64,000 nt of DNA, taken from JBMZCV01 sp049613665. GTDB lineage: Bacteria > Bacteroidota > Bacteroidia > Chitinophagales > UBA2359. The notes beneath the pieces are model-generated. The model was not told the origin of the DNA. It saw nothing but the letters and a program-made list of their open reading frames with translations, and made no database searches. The stretch spans positions 43,452 through 107,451 of the forward strand of contig JBMZCV010000002.1 of the NCBI GenBank assembly GCA_049613665.1. Direction: 5' to 3'. The position numbers and the translations under genes were made by a program. Each line of letters begins with the position of its first letter. Position 1 is the first letter of the stretch. Shown here piece after piece: positions 28,439-36,723 of the stretch.

Positions 28439-29080
28439 ATGGATAGTCGAAAACAAATTTTGCAAAATATACGGCTTGCTTTAGAGCAGAAAAATATACG
28501 CCCTTATACCGATATAAATATTAGTGAAACAGCATATACAGATACAGGCGAAGCATTAGAAATTTTGTTTGCTAAAAACTTAAATGAAGCAAAAGGTAAA
28601 TTTGTTTATTGTGAAGATGAAAGAAACTTTTTAGAACTTTTGCTAGAGTTGATAGCCGAAAAACAATGGCGACATCTTTATTGTTGGGACGAAGATTTAC
28701 AAAATCTTTTGAAAGCTGCTGATTTTAACAAATGTCGTTTGGGCAGTAATCTTGATAGGGCAGATGCAGGACTTACTTTTTGCGAAGCCTTGATAGCCGA
28801 AAGAGGAAGTGTCGTGGTGTCGTCGGCTCTATCGGCAGGGCGTGCTTTATCTATCTTTCCAAATGTGCATATTGTGTTAGGTTACTTTTCGCAGTTAGTA
28901 TTCAATATTACAGAGTCTTTTGAGCTGTTGCGGCTAAAATATGGCAATAACTTGCCATCAATGATTAGCCTTATTACTGGCCCTAGCCGAACTGCCGACA
29001 TCGAAAAAACATTAGTAATGGGAGCTCATGGCCCAAAAGAATTGTATGTTTTTTTGATAGATGATACTGATATTTTTTGA
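28439..29080 (+). CDS. LUD-domain protein (LutC/YkgG family)
   Basis: A 213-residue cytoplasmic protein with a LutC-type LUD domain (AGLTFCEALIAERGSVVVSS, and the terminal TGPSRTADIEKTLVMGAHGP that marks the family). In Bacillus, LutC works with the iron-sulfur proteins LutA and LutB in lactate oxidation. No lutA or lutB lies next to it here, so it may be a stand-alone paralogue or partner of genes elsewhere. Confidence 0.88.
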   Translation: MDSRKQILQNIRLALEQKNIRPYTDINISETAYTDTGEALEILFAKNLNEAKGKFVYCEDERNFLELLLELIAEKQWRHLYCWDEDLQNLLKAADFNKCRLGSNLDRADAGLTFCEALIAERGSVVVSSALSAGRALSIFPNVHIVLGYFSQLVFNITESFELLRLKYGNNLPSMISLITGPSRTADIEKTLVMGAHGPKELYVFLIDDTDIF

Positions 29081-29169
29081 TGGTTATTCAATATATTATC
29101 AAAATGGAATAAGTCCATCTAAAACGCAACTACTCTTGGTTTAACAAAAGAACCATTTTTTTGTAGGGA

Positions 29170-29248
29170 AAACATACTATTTTTCAGTTCAAAAGACCAT
29201 TAAATTTGAAAATATTGGCCGCCTTAGCCTAAAAAAAATAGTATGTTT
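29170..29248 (+). repeat. R1 palindromic element, full copy
   Basis: 79 bp with 15-bp terminal inverted repeats (AAACATACTATTTTT at the left, its inverse at the right). It is almost identical to 60064-60141 and to the reverse complement of 11299-11377. Confidence 0.88.
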
Positions 29249-29258
29249 AATACCTTTG

Positions 29259-29288
29259 ATAAAAAAATGTATAAATGTCCGAACTGTT
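29259..29288 (+). repeat. R1b motif, copy 1
   Basis: A 30-base block containing ATGTATAAATGTCCGAACTG. It recurs with a single mismatch at 60254-60283, each time just downstream of an R1 element. Confidence 0.7.
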
Positions 29289-29299
29289 GTAGCAAAAAA

Positions 29300-29352
29300 G
29301 GCCATAAAAAAGACAAGTATCGGTCGCCTTAGCCTAAAAAAAAAGTATGTTT
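29300..29352 (+). repeat. R1 element, truncated copy
   Basis: The right half of R1 only: a GGCCATAAAAAAGACAAG block, then CGCCTTAGCCTAAAAAAA and the GTATGTTT end. The left inverted repeat is missing. Confidence 0.75.
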
Positions 29353-29404
29353 AAACTTTTTATAAAAAAAGTCTTAAAAAATAATCGCTTCGAAATAAAA
29401 TAAT

Positions 29405-30259
29405 ATGACAAGAAGTATCAAAAAAATTGTAGTGATTGGTGCTGGAACTATGGGCGTAGGTATTGCACAGGTAGCAGCGATGAGTGGTTTCAATGTCGTT
29501 TTGTTTGATATTGAGCCAGAAACTTTGCCAAAAGCGATGCAAAGAATAAATAGGAGATTGGATAAAAGCATTGATAAGCAAGAGATTACGCCATTGCAAA
29601 AGCAAGATATATTGTCTCGCATTGATGCAACAACGTTTTTCGGCGACCTTTATGGTGATTTTATTATTGAAGCTATTGTCGAAGATTTGAATATCAAAAT
29701 GGAAATTTTGGGACAAACTGCACGTCTAAACAAGCCAAATGTTATTTTAGCAAGCAATACATCTTCTATTCCTATTACACGACTTGCTAGACAGTTGCCG
29801 TTTCCAGAGCGAGTAGTAGGTATGCACTTTTTCAATCCTGCTCATATCATACCGCTTGTGGAGGTAGTTGCAGGCATTGCCACGAATAAAAAAACATTGG
29901 AAACAGCTCAACAACTTGTTTTGCAGATGCAAAAAACGCCTGTTGTGGTCAAAGATAGTGCTGGCTTTTTGGTCAATCGAGTAAATCGGCATTACTACTT
30001 GCAAGCACTTCAACTATTGGAAGAACAAGTAGCCGATATTGAGACAATTGATGCGTTGTTAGAATCAGCTGGCTTCAAAATGGGTACTTTCAAACTCATT
30101 GATTTGATAGGTCTTGATAGTAATCACCGCACAAGTAAATCTATTTATGAATCGTTTTTTGGTGAAGCACGTTTCAAACCAAGCCGTTTTGAGCAACAAA
30201 AAGTGGAAGCAGGACATTTTGGACGCAAAGCTGGCAAAGGTTTTTATGATTATGAGTAG
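29405..30259 (+). CDS. 3-hydroxyacyl-CoA dehydrogenase (Hbd-type)
   Basis: A 284-residue NAD-dependent enzyme interconverting 3-hydroxyacyl-CoA and 3-ketoacyl-CoA in fatty-acid or butyrate-type metabolism. The N-terminal Rossmann motif is GAGTMGVGIAQVAAMSG. The catalytic histidine lies in VVGMHFFNPAHIIPLVEVV (about 137-155). The C-terminal domain has KDSAGFLVNRV and ends KAGKGFYDYE. Its length and single-domain form match Hbd/PaaH rather than FadB fusions. No other beta-oxidation gene is adjacent. Confidence 0.92.
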   Translation: MTRSIKKIVVIGAGTMGVGIAQVAAMSGFNVVLFDIEPETLPKAMQRINRRLDKSIDKQEITPLQKQDILSRIDATTFFGDLYGDFIIEAIVEDLNIKMEILGQTARLNKPNVILASNTSSIPITRLARQLPFPERVVGMHFFNPAHIIPLVEVVAGIATNKKTLETAQQLVLQMQKTPVVVKDSAGFLVNRVNRHYYLQALQLLEEQVADIETIDALLESAGFKMGTFKLIDLIGLDSNHRTSKSIYESFFGEARFKPSRFEQQKVEAGHFGRKAGKGFYDYE

Positions 30260-30326
30260 AACGAAGCACCTAGACAAAAAAACAAAAAATATTTTATTGA
30301 AATTAATGTATTGACCGTAAATTTTC

Positions 30327-30353
30327 CGTTTGTTAAATAGCATTTGGTACTTA
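30327..30353 (-). repeat. R2 partial copy (left end only)
   Basis: CCGTTTGTTAAATAGCATTTGGTACTTA-like sequence (minus strand AAGTACCAAATGCTATTTAA) matches the first 27 bases of R2. It touches the stop codon of the glycosyltransferase gene at 30351. Confidence 0.6.
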
Positions 30354-31493
30354 TATTTCATCTGTTAAGGCTAAGATGCCATTGACCATATTTTTCCAGC
30401 TAAACCGTTTTTTTTCTATTGCTACATTTTGACTAAAAAAAGTTTCTTTTTCGTTCTCATAAAAATCAAGTATAGCATTTGCGATAGCCAAAGCATTTGG
30501 TTCAACAACATAACCAACAACACCATCTGGCACAATTTCAGGCAAACCGCCTACATTGGTCACTAACATTGGCCGTTCAAAATGATAGGCGATTTGTGAA
30601 ATGCCGCTTTGTGTAGCCGTTTTATAAGGCTGAACAATTAGATCGGCAGCACAAAAGTAATGTTTTACTACTGCATCGGCTATAAATTCAGGTTTCGAGA
30701 TGATATACTTTTTCAAATCGTACTGTAAAATATAAGCTTCATATTTTTCTTGGTCATCATAATATTCTCCAGCTATCAGTAAGCGAATATTTTTTGCTTG
30801 CAAACGCTCATCAGTCATAGCTTCTAGCAAAATATCTAAACCTTTGTAGTTTCTAATCAATCCAAAAAATAAAAGTATTTTATCTTCATTTTTTATCTTC
30901 AAAAATTTTCTTGCCAACGATTTTTCGACTTTTTTTCCAAAATTGTCATAAATAGGATGTGGCAAAAAAACTTTTTTATCTGTATTGGTAAACTGCTCCA
31001 AGTCAGTTAATACCGACTTTGACATCACTAAAAAAGCATCGCAAGACTGCACGAAATAATTGGTCAGTTGAAAGTCGCCAAAGCGTTTTTCGTGTGGTAT
31101 TATATTGTGTGAAACTGCTACGATTTTTGTTGTTGGACAATGTCGTTTTATTTGCCTATTGATGCTTCCAAGACAAGGCGACATAAAAGGCAACCAAAAT
31201 TGTGTAAGTACGATGTCTGGTTGTAATGCTGCTATTTCTTTGCCTACTCGCCACCAATTGAGCGGATTTATAGAATGGATGTTTTGTGTTATCCAAATGT
31301 TTGGTGGAGGCGAATCGGTAGAAAATTGTGTTTTTCCAGGAAAAAGAAAGTTGGGATATTGAAATTTGAAGGTATAAACGGAGACTTCACAGTCTATCAT
31401 TTCTTCTTGAAAAGCTTGTGCCAAACGGTTGCCAAATGCTGCAATGCCGCCACGGTAGGGAAAGGCTGGGCCAATGATAACAATTTTTTTCAT
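30351..31493 (-). CDS. Glycosyltransferase, family 4-like
   Basis: A 380-residue GT-B enzyme probably making surface glycans. The N-terminal half has the PAFPYRGGIAAFGNRLAQAF opening common in GT4-type enzymes. The C-terminal donor domain holds FGLIRNYKGLDILLEAM and a nucleotide-sugar region RPMLVTNVGGLPEIVPDG. No transmembrane segment, so cytoplasmic or peripheral. The sugar is unknown. It is monocistronic, with a possible leaderless promoter immediately upstream. Confidence 0.88.
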   Translation of the reverse strand: MKKIVIIGPAFPYRGGIAAFGNRLAQAFQEEMIDCEVSVYTFKFQYPNFLFPGKTQFSTDSPPPNIWITQNIHSINPLNWWRVGKEIAALQPDIVLTQFWLPFMSPCLGSINRQIKRHCPTTKIVAVSHNIIPHEKRFGDFQLTNYFVQSCDAFLVMSKSVLTDLEQFTNTDKKVFLPHPIYDNFGKKVEKSLARKFLKIKNEDKILLFFGLIRNYKGLDILLEAMTDERLQAKNIRLLIAGEYYDDQEKYEAYILQYDLKKYIISKPEFIADAVVKHYFCAADLIVQPYKTATQSGISQIAYHFERPMLVTNVGGLPEIVPDGVVGYVVEPNALAIANAILDFYENEKETFFSQNVAIEKKRFSWKNMVNGILALTDEI

Positions 31494-31497
31494 AGAG

Positions 31498-31505
31498 CAA
31501 ATGTA
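31498..31505 (-). promoter_or_regulatory. Promoter -7 element, possibly giving a leaderless mRNA
   Basis: On the minus strand TACATTTG (TAnnTTTG) ends five bases before the ATG at 31493. Transcription would begin at or next to the start codon. There is no clear -33 TTTG. Confidence 0.4.
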
Positions 31506-31598
31506 CGTTTTTTTAACTGTTTTTTCGCATTTTTTTCATCTAAATACTAGCATACAAATTCAAGGTAAAAAATGGTTCAACTTGAATCTAAATGACAA

Positions 31599-31635
31599 AA
31601 AAAGCGAGTTTCTACCGAAATAGAAACTCGCTTTT
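31599..31635 (-). terminator. Terminator after the first EGF-like lipoprotein gene
   Basis: AAAGCGAGTTTCTA pairs with TAGAAACTCGCTTT around a 6-nt loop. On the minus strand a T-run follows the stem. Confidence 0.88.
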
Positions 31636-31667
31636 GTATATTATAACTTTTTCTTTTACGAAAAATC

Positions 31668-32294
31668 TTACTGTGCAGTAAGTACTAAGTCACAAACTTC
31701 AACAACATTATTGTCGAAAGTTACTTCATAAGTAACACTTAATTGACCTGTTTCGATGTCATAAATACCTTGACGGTCATTCAAATCTGGAATACTACGA
31801 ATGTTTGTAATACCTGAATAAGATGTTTCTACAATTTCGAAGTCGTCTTCGTCTAATACTGTACAACGAATTTGAAGTACAGGACTATCAAAACCACCAA
31901 AGCCTTCAATTAAGAAGTCGGCAACACTTGTGCTAGAGCTAAGTACATTTACAGTATATTCGTAAGTGCCAGAAGGACAAACATCAGTTGCAGCATAAGC
32001 ACCTAACATTTTTGCACGAATCTCAACATCACATTCTGCACCTTCATAACCTGGGTTACAGTAGCAATCGCCATCTTCACATTCTGCATTTGTTGGGCAA
32101 ACGATATTGAAGCAAAGGTCTTGCACATCACAGTTTGCACCAGAGAAACCATCGTCACACTCACATATGCCATCAACACAAGAAGAGTTTGGAGGACAAT
32201 CGCCGTCGCAAGTTGTACATGAATCAAATAGAAATAACATACCTACTAAAGCAAGCATGATTCCGAATAAATTAATACTTTTTAATGTTTTCAT
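31668..32294 (-). CDS. Lipoprotein with tandem EGF-like domains (paralogue A)
   Basis: A 208-residue predicted lipoprotein with signal peptide and lipobox-like FDSC (Cys about 26). Two compact cysteine-rich EGF-like units follow (about 26-90: CPPNSSCVDGICECDDGFSG and CPTNAECEDGDCYCNPGYEG). A beta-rich C-terminal domain of about 115 residues contains the GFGGFD signature. The paralogue at 32684-33340 has the same architecture. EGF-like modules suggest extracellular protein or glycan contacts. The C-terminal domain is not one I recognise. Confidence 0.8.
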   Translation of the reverse strand: MKTLKSINLFGIMLALVGMLFLFDSCTTCDGDCPPNSSCVDGICECDDGFSGANCDVQDLCFNIVCPTNAECEDGDCYCNPGYEGAECDVEIRAKMLGAYAATDVCPSGTYEYTVNVLSSSTSVADFLIEGFGGFDSPVLQIRCTVLDEDDFEIVETSYSGITNIRSIPDLNDRQGIYDIETGQLSVTYEVTFDNNVVEVCDLVLTAQ

Positions 32295-32683
32295 CTTAAA
32301 GTTAGATTTTATAATTTTTTAATAGATTTGGTATAGTATATAGCTTCTTTAGCTTCTATATTTGTTGTTTTTAGATGCTTTAAAAATAGGTAAGTTTAAC
32401 TGCAATTGAAAAAAAAACTATTTTTTTTTCATAATTGCTTGATTTTGTGCAAGTAATATATTATTTATTATTTGTTTTTTTTAAGAAAAAACCTATCCAT
32501 CTAAAAGAACGAAACTTATATATTAAAAGGTTGCTTTAAAAGCTAAAAAAAGCATTTTATCATTTTTGAGCGAAAAGATAAGCCTTATTATCTAAAAAAT
32601 CAAATGATATTTGAGATAAAAAGGCTTATCAATAAATTTATAATTTTATAAAATTCAAGCTTTTCACTATTTGTTAGTCAAGC
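32295..32683. other. Spacer between the EGF-like paralogues
   Basis: No gene. It contains the inverted repeat at 32577-32630 and otherwise A/T-rich filler that should include the promoter of paralogue A. Confidence 0.45.
32577..32630 (-). terminator. Hairpin after the second EGF-like lipoprotein gene
   Basis: GATAAGCCTT pairs with AAGGCTTATC, with an inner TTATCT/AGATAA stem. On the minus strand the stem is followed by TTTT. It is a plausible terminator for paralogue B. Confidence 0.6.
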
Positions 32684-33340
32684 TTATTGTGGTGTAAGTA
32701 CCATGTCGCATTCATCGCTAGTGCCATCATCAAAGTTGGCCAAGTAGGTTAGTGTAATCACACCTGTTTCTGCATCATAAGTGCTTTCTTCGCCATTGAT
32801 AGCTAAACTTTGCAGTGTTGGAAGACCTGGATAGGCAGCAGCTTCTATTTCAAACTCTTCGCTATCTAATACGGTACAAACAACATTTAGTACAGGATCA
32901 TCAAAGCCGCCAAAACCTTGTATTAAAAATTTAGTAATGTCATTAGCAGATTCTAAAATTGTTACGCTATAAGTGTAATTTCCAGATTGGCAAATATCTT
33001 CAATAGCATAACTACCATAATATTTTTCACGAATTTCTAATTGACATGAGTCGCCTTCGTAGCCTGCAAAACAGTAGCAATCGCCGCCATCACATTCTGC
33101 ATTTGCTGGGCAAATCACATTGAAGCAACTATCTAATTGTTCACAGTTGGGGCCAAAAAAGCCTGAACCTTCGGCACATTCGCAAACAGCATTGCCTAAG
33201 TTGTCGAGAACGCAGTTGCCGCCGTTTTGACATTCTAAAATACATTCATCATCTTCAGGTGTGCAAGAGTCGAACATGACTAAAGCAGCACATAGGGCCA
33301 AAATGGTGGCCAAAAATTGAAAACCTTTAAATTGTTTCAT
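32684..33340 (-). CDS. Lipoprotein with tandem EGF-like domains (paralogue B)
   Basis: A 218-residue predicted lipoprotein (signal, then FDSC at about 26). The first EGF-like unit is classical (CQNGGNCVLDNLGNAVCECA...CE), the second is CPANAECDGGDCYCFAGYEG. The C-terminal domain shares GFGGFDDPVL, CTVLD and a final CDMVLTPQ with paralogue A (GFGGFDSPVL, CTVLD, CDLVLTAQ). It arose by local duplication. Each copy has its own downstream hairpin, so they are independent transcripts. Confidence 0.8.
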   Translation of the reverse strand: MKQFKGFQFLATILALCAALVMFDSCTPEDDECILECQNGGNCVLDNLGNAVCECAEGSGFFGPNCEQLDSCFNVICPANAECDGGDCYCFAGYEGDSCQLEIREKYYGSYAIEDICQSGNYTYSVTILESANDITKFLIQGFGGFDDPVLNVVCTVLDSEEFEIEAAAYPGLPTLQSLAINGEESTYDAETGVITLTYLANFDDGTSDECDMVLTPQ

Positions 33341-33631
33341 TATTTAGTTGTTTAAAAATGGTTTGAAATAGTTACAAAATAATATATGTAAGTGTGTTAT
33401 AACAAAAAGTGATTTTAGTTTGCTCTTGTTATCCAATAGAATGGCTATTAGACTTACAATGTTCCAAATTGTTTAATTTTTATAGGGTTTTTGATATTTT
33501 TTTGTAAAAAAAGAAAATAATTTTCACAAAAATAAACTTATTTTTCAATAATTTTGAATATTTGTAATAAAGCTTTATTACAAATATCTGTTTCTAGTCA
33601 AGCTTTTGGAATGAAAAAGCTGCTATAAATT

Positions 33632-34513
33632 TCATTTTTTTTGCAAAATGGGGTAGGAAAATACTGATGCTATAATGATAAAAGCACCAATATAAAAGCC
33701 TATGTCCATGCGTTCTGACTCTCCAAACATCCAAAATGCCAAAATAATAGCATATACAGGTTCCATATTGATGGCTAGAGCTACATCGAAAGCTGTCAAT
33801 CTTTTTGTGATATATATGGTGGCAACAAATGCGTAAGCCGTACAAAAGCAAGCTAAGATGAGCAAATAGCCAAAATCTGAAGCCGATAATGATAATGGTG
33901 CAAAAGTAGCTTCTGGTGTAAAAAAAGTATATAACAAAATTAATACAAATCCTGAGAGCATTTCATAAAAGGAGATGCTATAATGATTGTATTTTTGTAC
34001 CAAAATGCGGTTTAATACGCCAAAAAGACTGGCTAGAAATGCAGAAACTAAGGCGAGTATGATGCCCCAATAATAATTGAAGGCAAATTGTGTGATAATG
34101 TATAAACCAATGATAATGATGAGACCGATAAAAATTTCTAGCCACGAAACACGGCGTTTTTCGATGAGTGGTTCAAGAATGCTCGTAAACAAAGTGGCAC
34201 TTGCCATACAGCCCAAAGCTACTGATACGTTAGAAACTTTTATCGCTCCAAAAAAGGTAATCCAATGGACTGCAACGATAGCTCCTACGCCAACGACTTG
34301 CAAAAAAACACGAGGCGGCAGCCGAAAATCGACTTTTTTCCACCACGCATACAAGCCTATGCTAAGTGCAGCAATAGACATGCGATAACTGACTAATTCG
34401 GTGGCATTGACGCTGATTAGTTTGCCCAAAATGCCTGTGAAGCCATACAACAAAACAATAAAATGAATGTGTAAATGGTCTTTCCAAACGGAATTGTTAG
34501 AAAATAATTTCAA
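33632..34513 (-). CDS. EamA/DMT-superfamily transporter
   Basis: A 293-residue inner-membrane protein with about ten hydrophobic helices in two EamA repeats (first half with LLYGFTGILGKLI, second with VLNRILVQKYNHYSISFYEM). Substrates of this superfamily range over amino acids, nucleotides and metabolites and cannot be assigned. The frame opens at TTG 34513; no ATG lies near the first helix, so a TTG start seems required. It is 38 bases downstream of folB on the same strand and could be co-transcribed. Confidence 0.85.
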   Translation of the reverse strand: MKLFSNNSVWKDHLHIHFIVLLYGFTGILGKLISVNATELVSYRMSIAALSIGLYAWWKKVDFRLPPRVFLQVVGVGAIVAVHWITFFGAIKVSNVSVALGCMASATLFTSILEPLIEKRRVSWLEIFIGLIIIIGLYIITQFAFNYYWGIILALVSAFLASLFGVLNRILVQKYNHYSISFYEMLSGFVLILLYTFFTPEATFAPLSLSASDFGYLLILACFCTAYAFVATIYITKRLTAFDVALAINMEPVYAIILAFWMFGESERMDIGFYIGAFIIIASVFSYPILQKK

Positions 34514-34551
34514 AAGGAATGTTTTTGAAGTCTAAAAAAGAAGATGTGATG

Positions 34552-34932
34552 TTAAATTGATGTTTGAATAAAACTAAGATTTTTTCGTACAATTTTGACT
34601 GCCGCAAAGTCTGCATTTGCAATAGCACTCGGCTTTTTAATCTGAATGCTGCATTTTTCGAGTTGTGGCCATTTGTGAAATAGCAACTCGGCAATGGCCT
34701 CGACAGCAGTTTCTATAAGTTGGTATTTTTGAGAAACAAGCAAGTTCTCGACACTTTCCGCAATTTTTGTGTAATCTACTGCATCTGTTATGTGTTCGCT
34801 ATTTTTAGCTTTCGCAAAATCGTAATCTACTGCTATATTGAGCAATAGTTCTTGCTTTTGTATTCTTTCGTTTGGCAAAATACCTATAATACATTGAATG
34901 CTAAGGTTTTGTATATCAATTGTTCCTGTCAT
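34552..34932 (-). CDS. folB: Dihydroneopterin aldolase
   Basis: A 126-residue enzyme of folate synthesis converting dihydroneopterin to hydroxymethyl-dihydropterin. Features are the N-terminal IQNLSIQCIIGILPNERIQKQ strand pair, AVDYTKIAESV, and the C-terminal IKKPSAIANADFAAVKIVR with the conserved lysine. Length is typical. It is divergent from the ATPase operon across a 291-base spacer holding the 42-bp palindrome. Confidence 0.9.
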   Translation of the reverse strand: MTGTIDIQNLSIQCIIGILPNERIQKQELLLNIAVDYDFAKAKNSEHITDAVDYTKIAESVENLLVSQKYQLIETAVEAIAELLFHKWPQLEKCSIQIKKPSAIANADFAAVKIVRKNLSFIQTSI

Positions 34933-35156
34933 AATAAAATTAGGCGTTCAGTATTATTTGATGAAAAGTTGATTAATTTTTCTTTTTTGCAAAAATAGAA
35001 AATTGTGGGAGAGGAAAGTGCATTTTAAATACAATAAAAAAGAAGAAAATAAAAGTATCTGTTTCATTTTTTGTAGAATAAATAATGTAAAATGTGTGTG
35101 ATAGTACACAATAAAAGTCTAAAAAAATAGGCGTACCTTTTGTTTTTTTATAAAAT

Positions 35157-35198
35157 AAAGTACACAAAAATACATTATAATGTATTTTTGTGTACTTT
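35157..35198. repeat. 42-bp perfect palindrome upstream of the ATPase operon
   Basis: Each 21-base arm reads AAAGTACACAAAAATACATTA outward-in, with no unpaired centre. It ends 25 bases before the ATG of the ATPase gene and overlaps a TACTTTTG promoter element. A further half-site GTACACAA lies at 35104-35111. The perfect symmetry suits an operator for a dimeric or tetrameric regulator, or a cruciform or RNA hairpin. It is the longest exact palindrome I noticed in the window. Confidence 0.85.
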
Positions 35199-35200
35199 TG
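35193..35200 (+). promoter_or_regulatory. Putative -7 element of the ATPase/nuclease-like operon
   Basis: TACTTTTG matches TAnnTTTG and is partly inside the right arm of the palindrome. A start near 35206 gives a leader of under 20 bases. Anything bound to the palindrome would block polymerase. Confidence 0.5.
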
Positions 35201-35223
35201 TACTGCATTTATAAATAAATAAT

Positions 35224-36723
35224 ATGAAACTACAAATAAAGAATTTCGGCCCTATTGAAGAAGGCGAAATTGATTTATCGAAGAAAATATACATTTTTGT
35301 AGGCTACAATAATACAGGCAAAACCTATTTGTCGCAGTTGATGTATGCTATTTTGGGGCAAGACTATGAAACAGAGTTAAGTAAAAGTATAAGTTTTGAA
35401 GAACTAGGAATTGAAATTATAGATAACAAAATTGAATTGTCGCAAAGTATAATTGATAAGTTTTGTGAAAAATTGAGTATTTTTTTAGTAGAAAAAATAA
35501 TTCCAGACACTTTTAATATTTCTAAAAATCATCATTTAATAAAAGATGCTAATTTTAAATTCTTACCGCCTAGTTTGGAAGAAATAAAAGAAATAGAAAC
35601 AATTCACAGTATTGGTTTTGCAGAAATCATAGAAAAAAAAGACTCTAACTTTAGCAATATTGAATTATGGCATGGTGTTACGGAAAAAGAAAAAGGCAAA
35701 AATTATATAGATATTGACAAAGACTTTTTTAATAATTTAGATAATATTTACGTATATTCTTCTAAAGGAGGAAATGATATTAAAACTAATGTAAATACTA
35801 AAAATTATTGGCTTAGTTCTTTACTATTAGGCGTTTTTTGGGGAGAAGCTACTCGCAATATGTTTCTTTCAGCTTCACGCATTTTTTATCCTATTTTTTA
35901 TCAATATATTTTTAAAGTAGAAAAAGAAAAACGAGAAATAATGAGCAAGCATTTTTCACGTCTTATTGAAAATATTGAAAAAAATGAAACAAACAAAGAA
36001 GACATTTTAGGTTTGTTAAAGGCGGAGCAAAAGGCACAAAAAAGTAGATATACCAAACCAACTAATGAATTAATAGATAAATTTTACGATTTACATAAAA
36101 ATGATGAACAAAATAGCATTTACAAAAAGCAAGTTGAAGCACTAGAACAGCTTTTCGGTGGCAAAATAACGATGGAAGATGTCGGCAGTATCGCAAACAA
36201 AGAATTTGGCATTGCTTTAGAAAACGAAAAAGAGTTGGATATGTATTTGGCATCTTCTTCTACCAATCAATTGACGGCTTTGCATTTGTATTTCAAATAC
36301 TGGGCAGCCGAAAAACACAATTTTTTGGTCATTGATGAAGCAGAAGAAAATCTGCATCCAAAATATCAGCTAGAAGTGTTTAAAATACTACTCGAATTTG
36401 CAAGTATGAACGAAAATAAATTGCTTTTAGTTACGCATACACCTTTGATTGTCGAGTCGCTCAACAATTATTTGATGCTCGGCACTTTGAAAAAAGTAGC
36501 TTCTGATGAAACCTATCAAAAAACCTTGCAAGATTTGAAATTGCTAGATATTCCTTTGACAGCAAAAGAAGTAGGCATTTATTTTTTTAGCGGTTCTGAA
36601 ATTAGAGAGTATGAAATTGGTGAATATGGAACGGTATTTAAAGATTTTGATAGAGAAATTTATAAAGTAAAAAATGCCAGCGAAACTTTAAGCAGTACGA
36701 TTTTCAAAAGTAAGAAAAAATGA
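35224..36723 (+). CDS. AAA/ABC-type ATPase of a putative two-gene defence operon
   Basis: A 499-residue ATPase of the OLD/AAA_15/AAA_21 class. Its N-terminus is MKLQIKNFGPIEEGEIDL. The Walker A motif is GYNNTGKT (about 29-36). A long, largely helical middle region follows. The C-terminal ATPase half carries SSSTNQLTALHLYF (signature region), Walker B FLVIDEAEENLHP (about 362-374) and an H-loop VTHTP. There is no fused TOPRIM domain, unlike OLD or GajA. The stop overlaps the next start (ATGA). Such ATPases commonly sense phage or DNA ends and license a partner effector. That role is inferred from class and context. Confidence 0.75.
   Translation: MKLQIKNFGPIEEGEIDLSKKIYIFVGYNNTGKTYLSQLMYAILGQDYETELSKSISFEELGIEIIDNKIELSQSIIDKFCEKLSIFLVEKIIPDTFNISKNHHLIKDANFKFLPPSLEEIKEIETIHSIGFAEIIEKKDSNFSNIELWHGVTEKEKGKNYIDIDKDFFNNLDNIYVYSSKGGNDIKTNVNTKNYWLSSLLLGVFWGEATRNMFLSASRIFYPIFYQYIFKVEKEKREIMSKHFSRLIENIEKNETNKEDILGLLKAEQKAQKSRYTKPTNELIDKFYDLHKNDEQNSIYKKQVEALEQLFGGKITMEDVGSIANKEFGIALENEKELDMYLASSSTNQLTALHLYFKYWAAEKHNFLVIDEAEENLHPKYQLEVFKILLEFASMNENKLLLVTHTPLIVESLNNYLMLGTLKKVASDETYQKTLQDLKLLDIPLTAKEVGIYFFSGSEIREYEIGEYGTVFKDFDREIYKVKNASETLSSTIFKSKKK

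Larger units (their letters stand above)
29081..29404. other. Repeat-filled spacer
   Basis: It holds a full R1, the short R1b motif and a truncated R1 in tandem (29170-29352), leaving little other sequence before the dehydrogenase gene. No gene. Confidence 0.7.

Noticed and set aside
34973..35167. 64-codon minus frame next to the palindrome
   Set aside because: Starts inside a T/A-rich tract, low complexity and no homology I can see; it would also overlap the folB promoter region.
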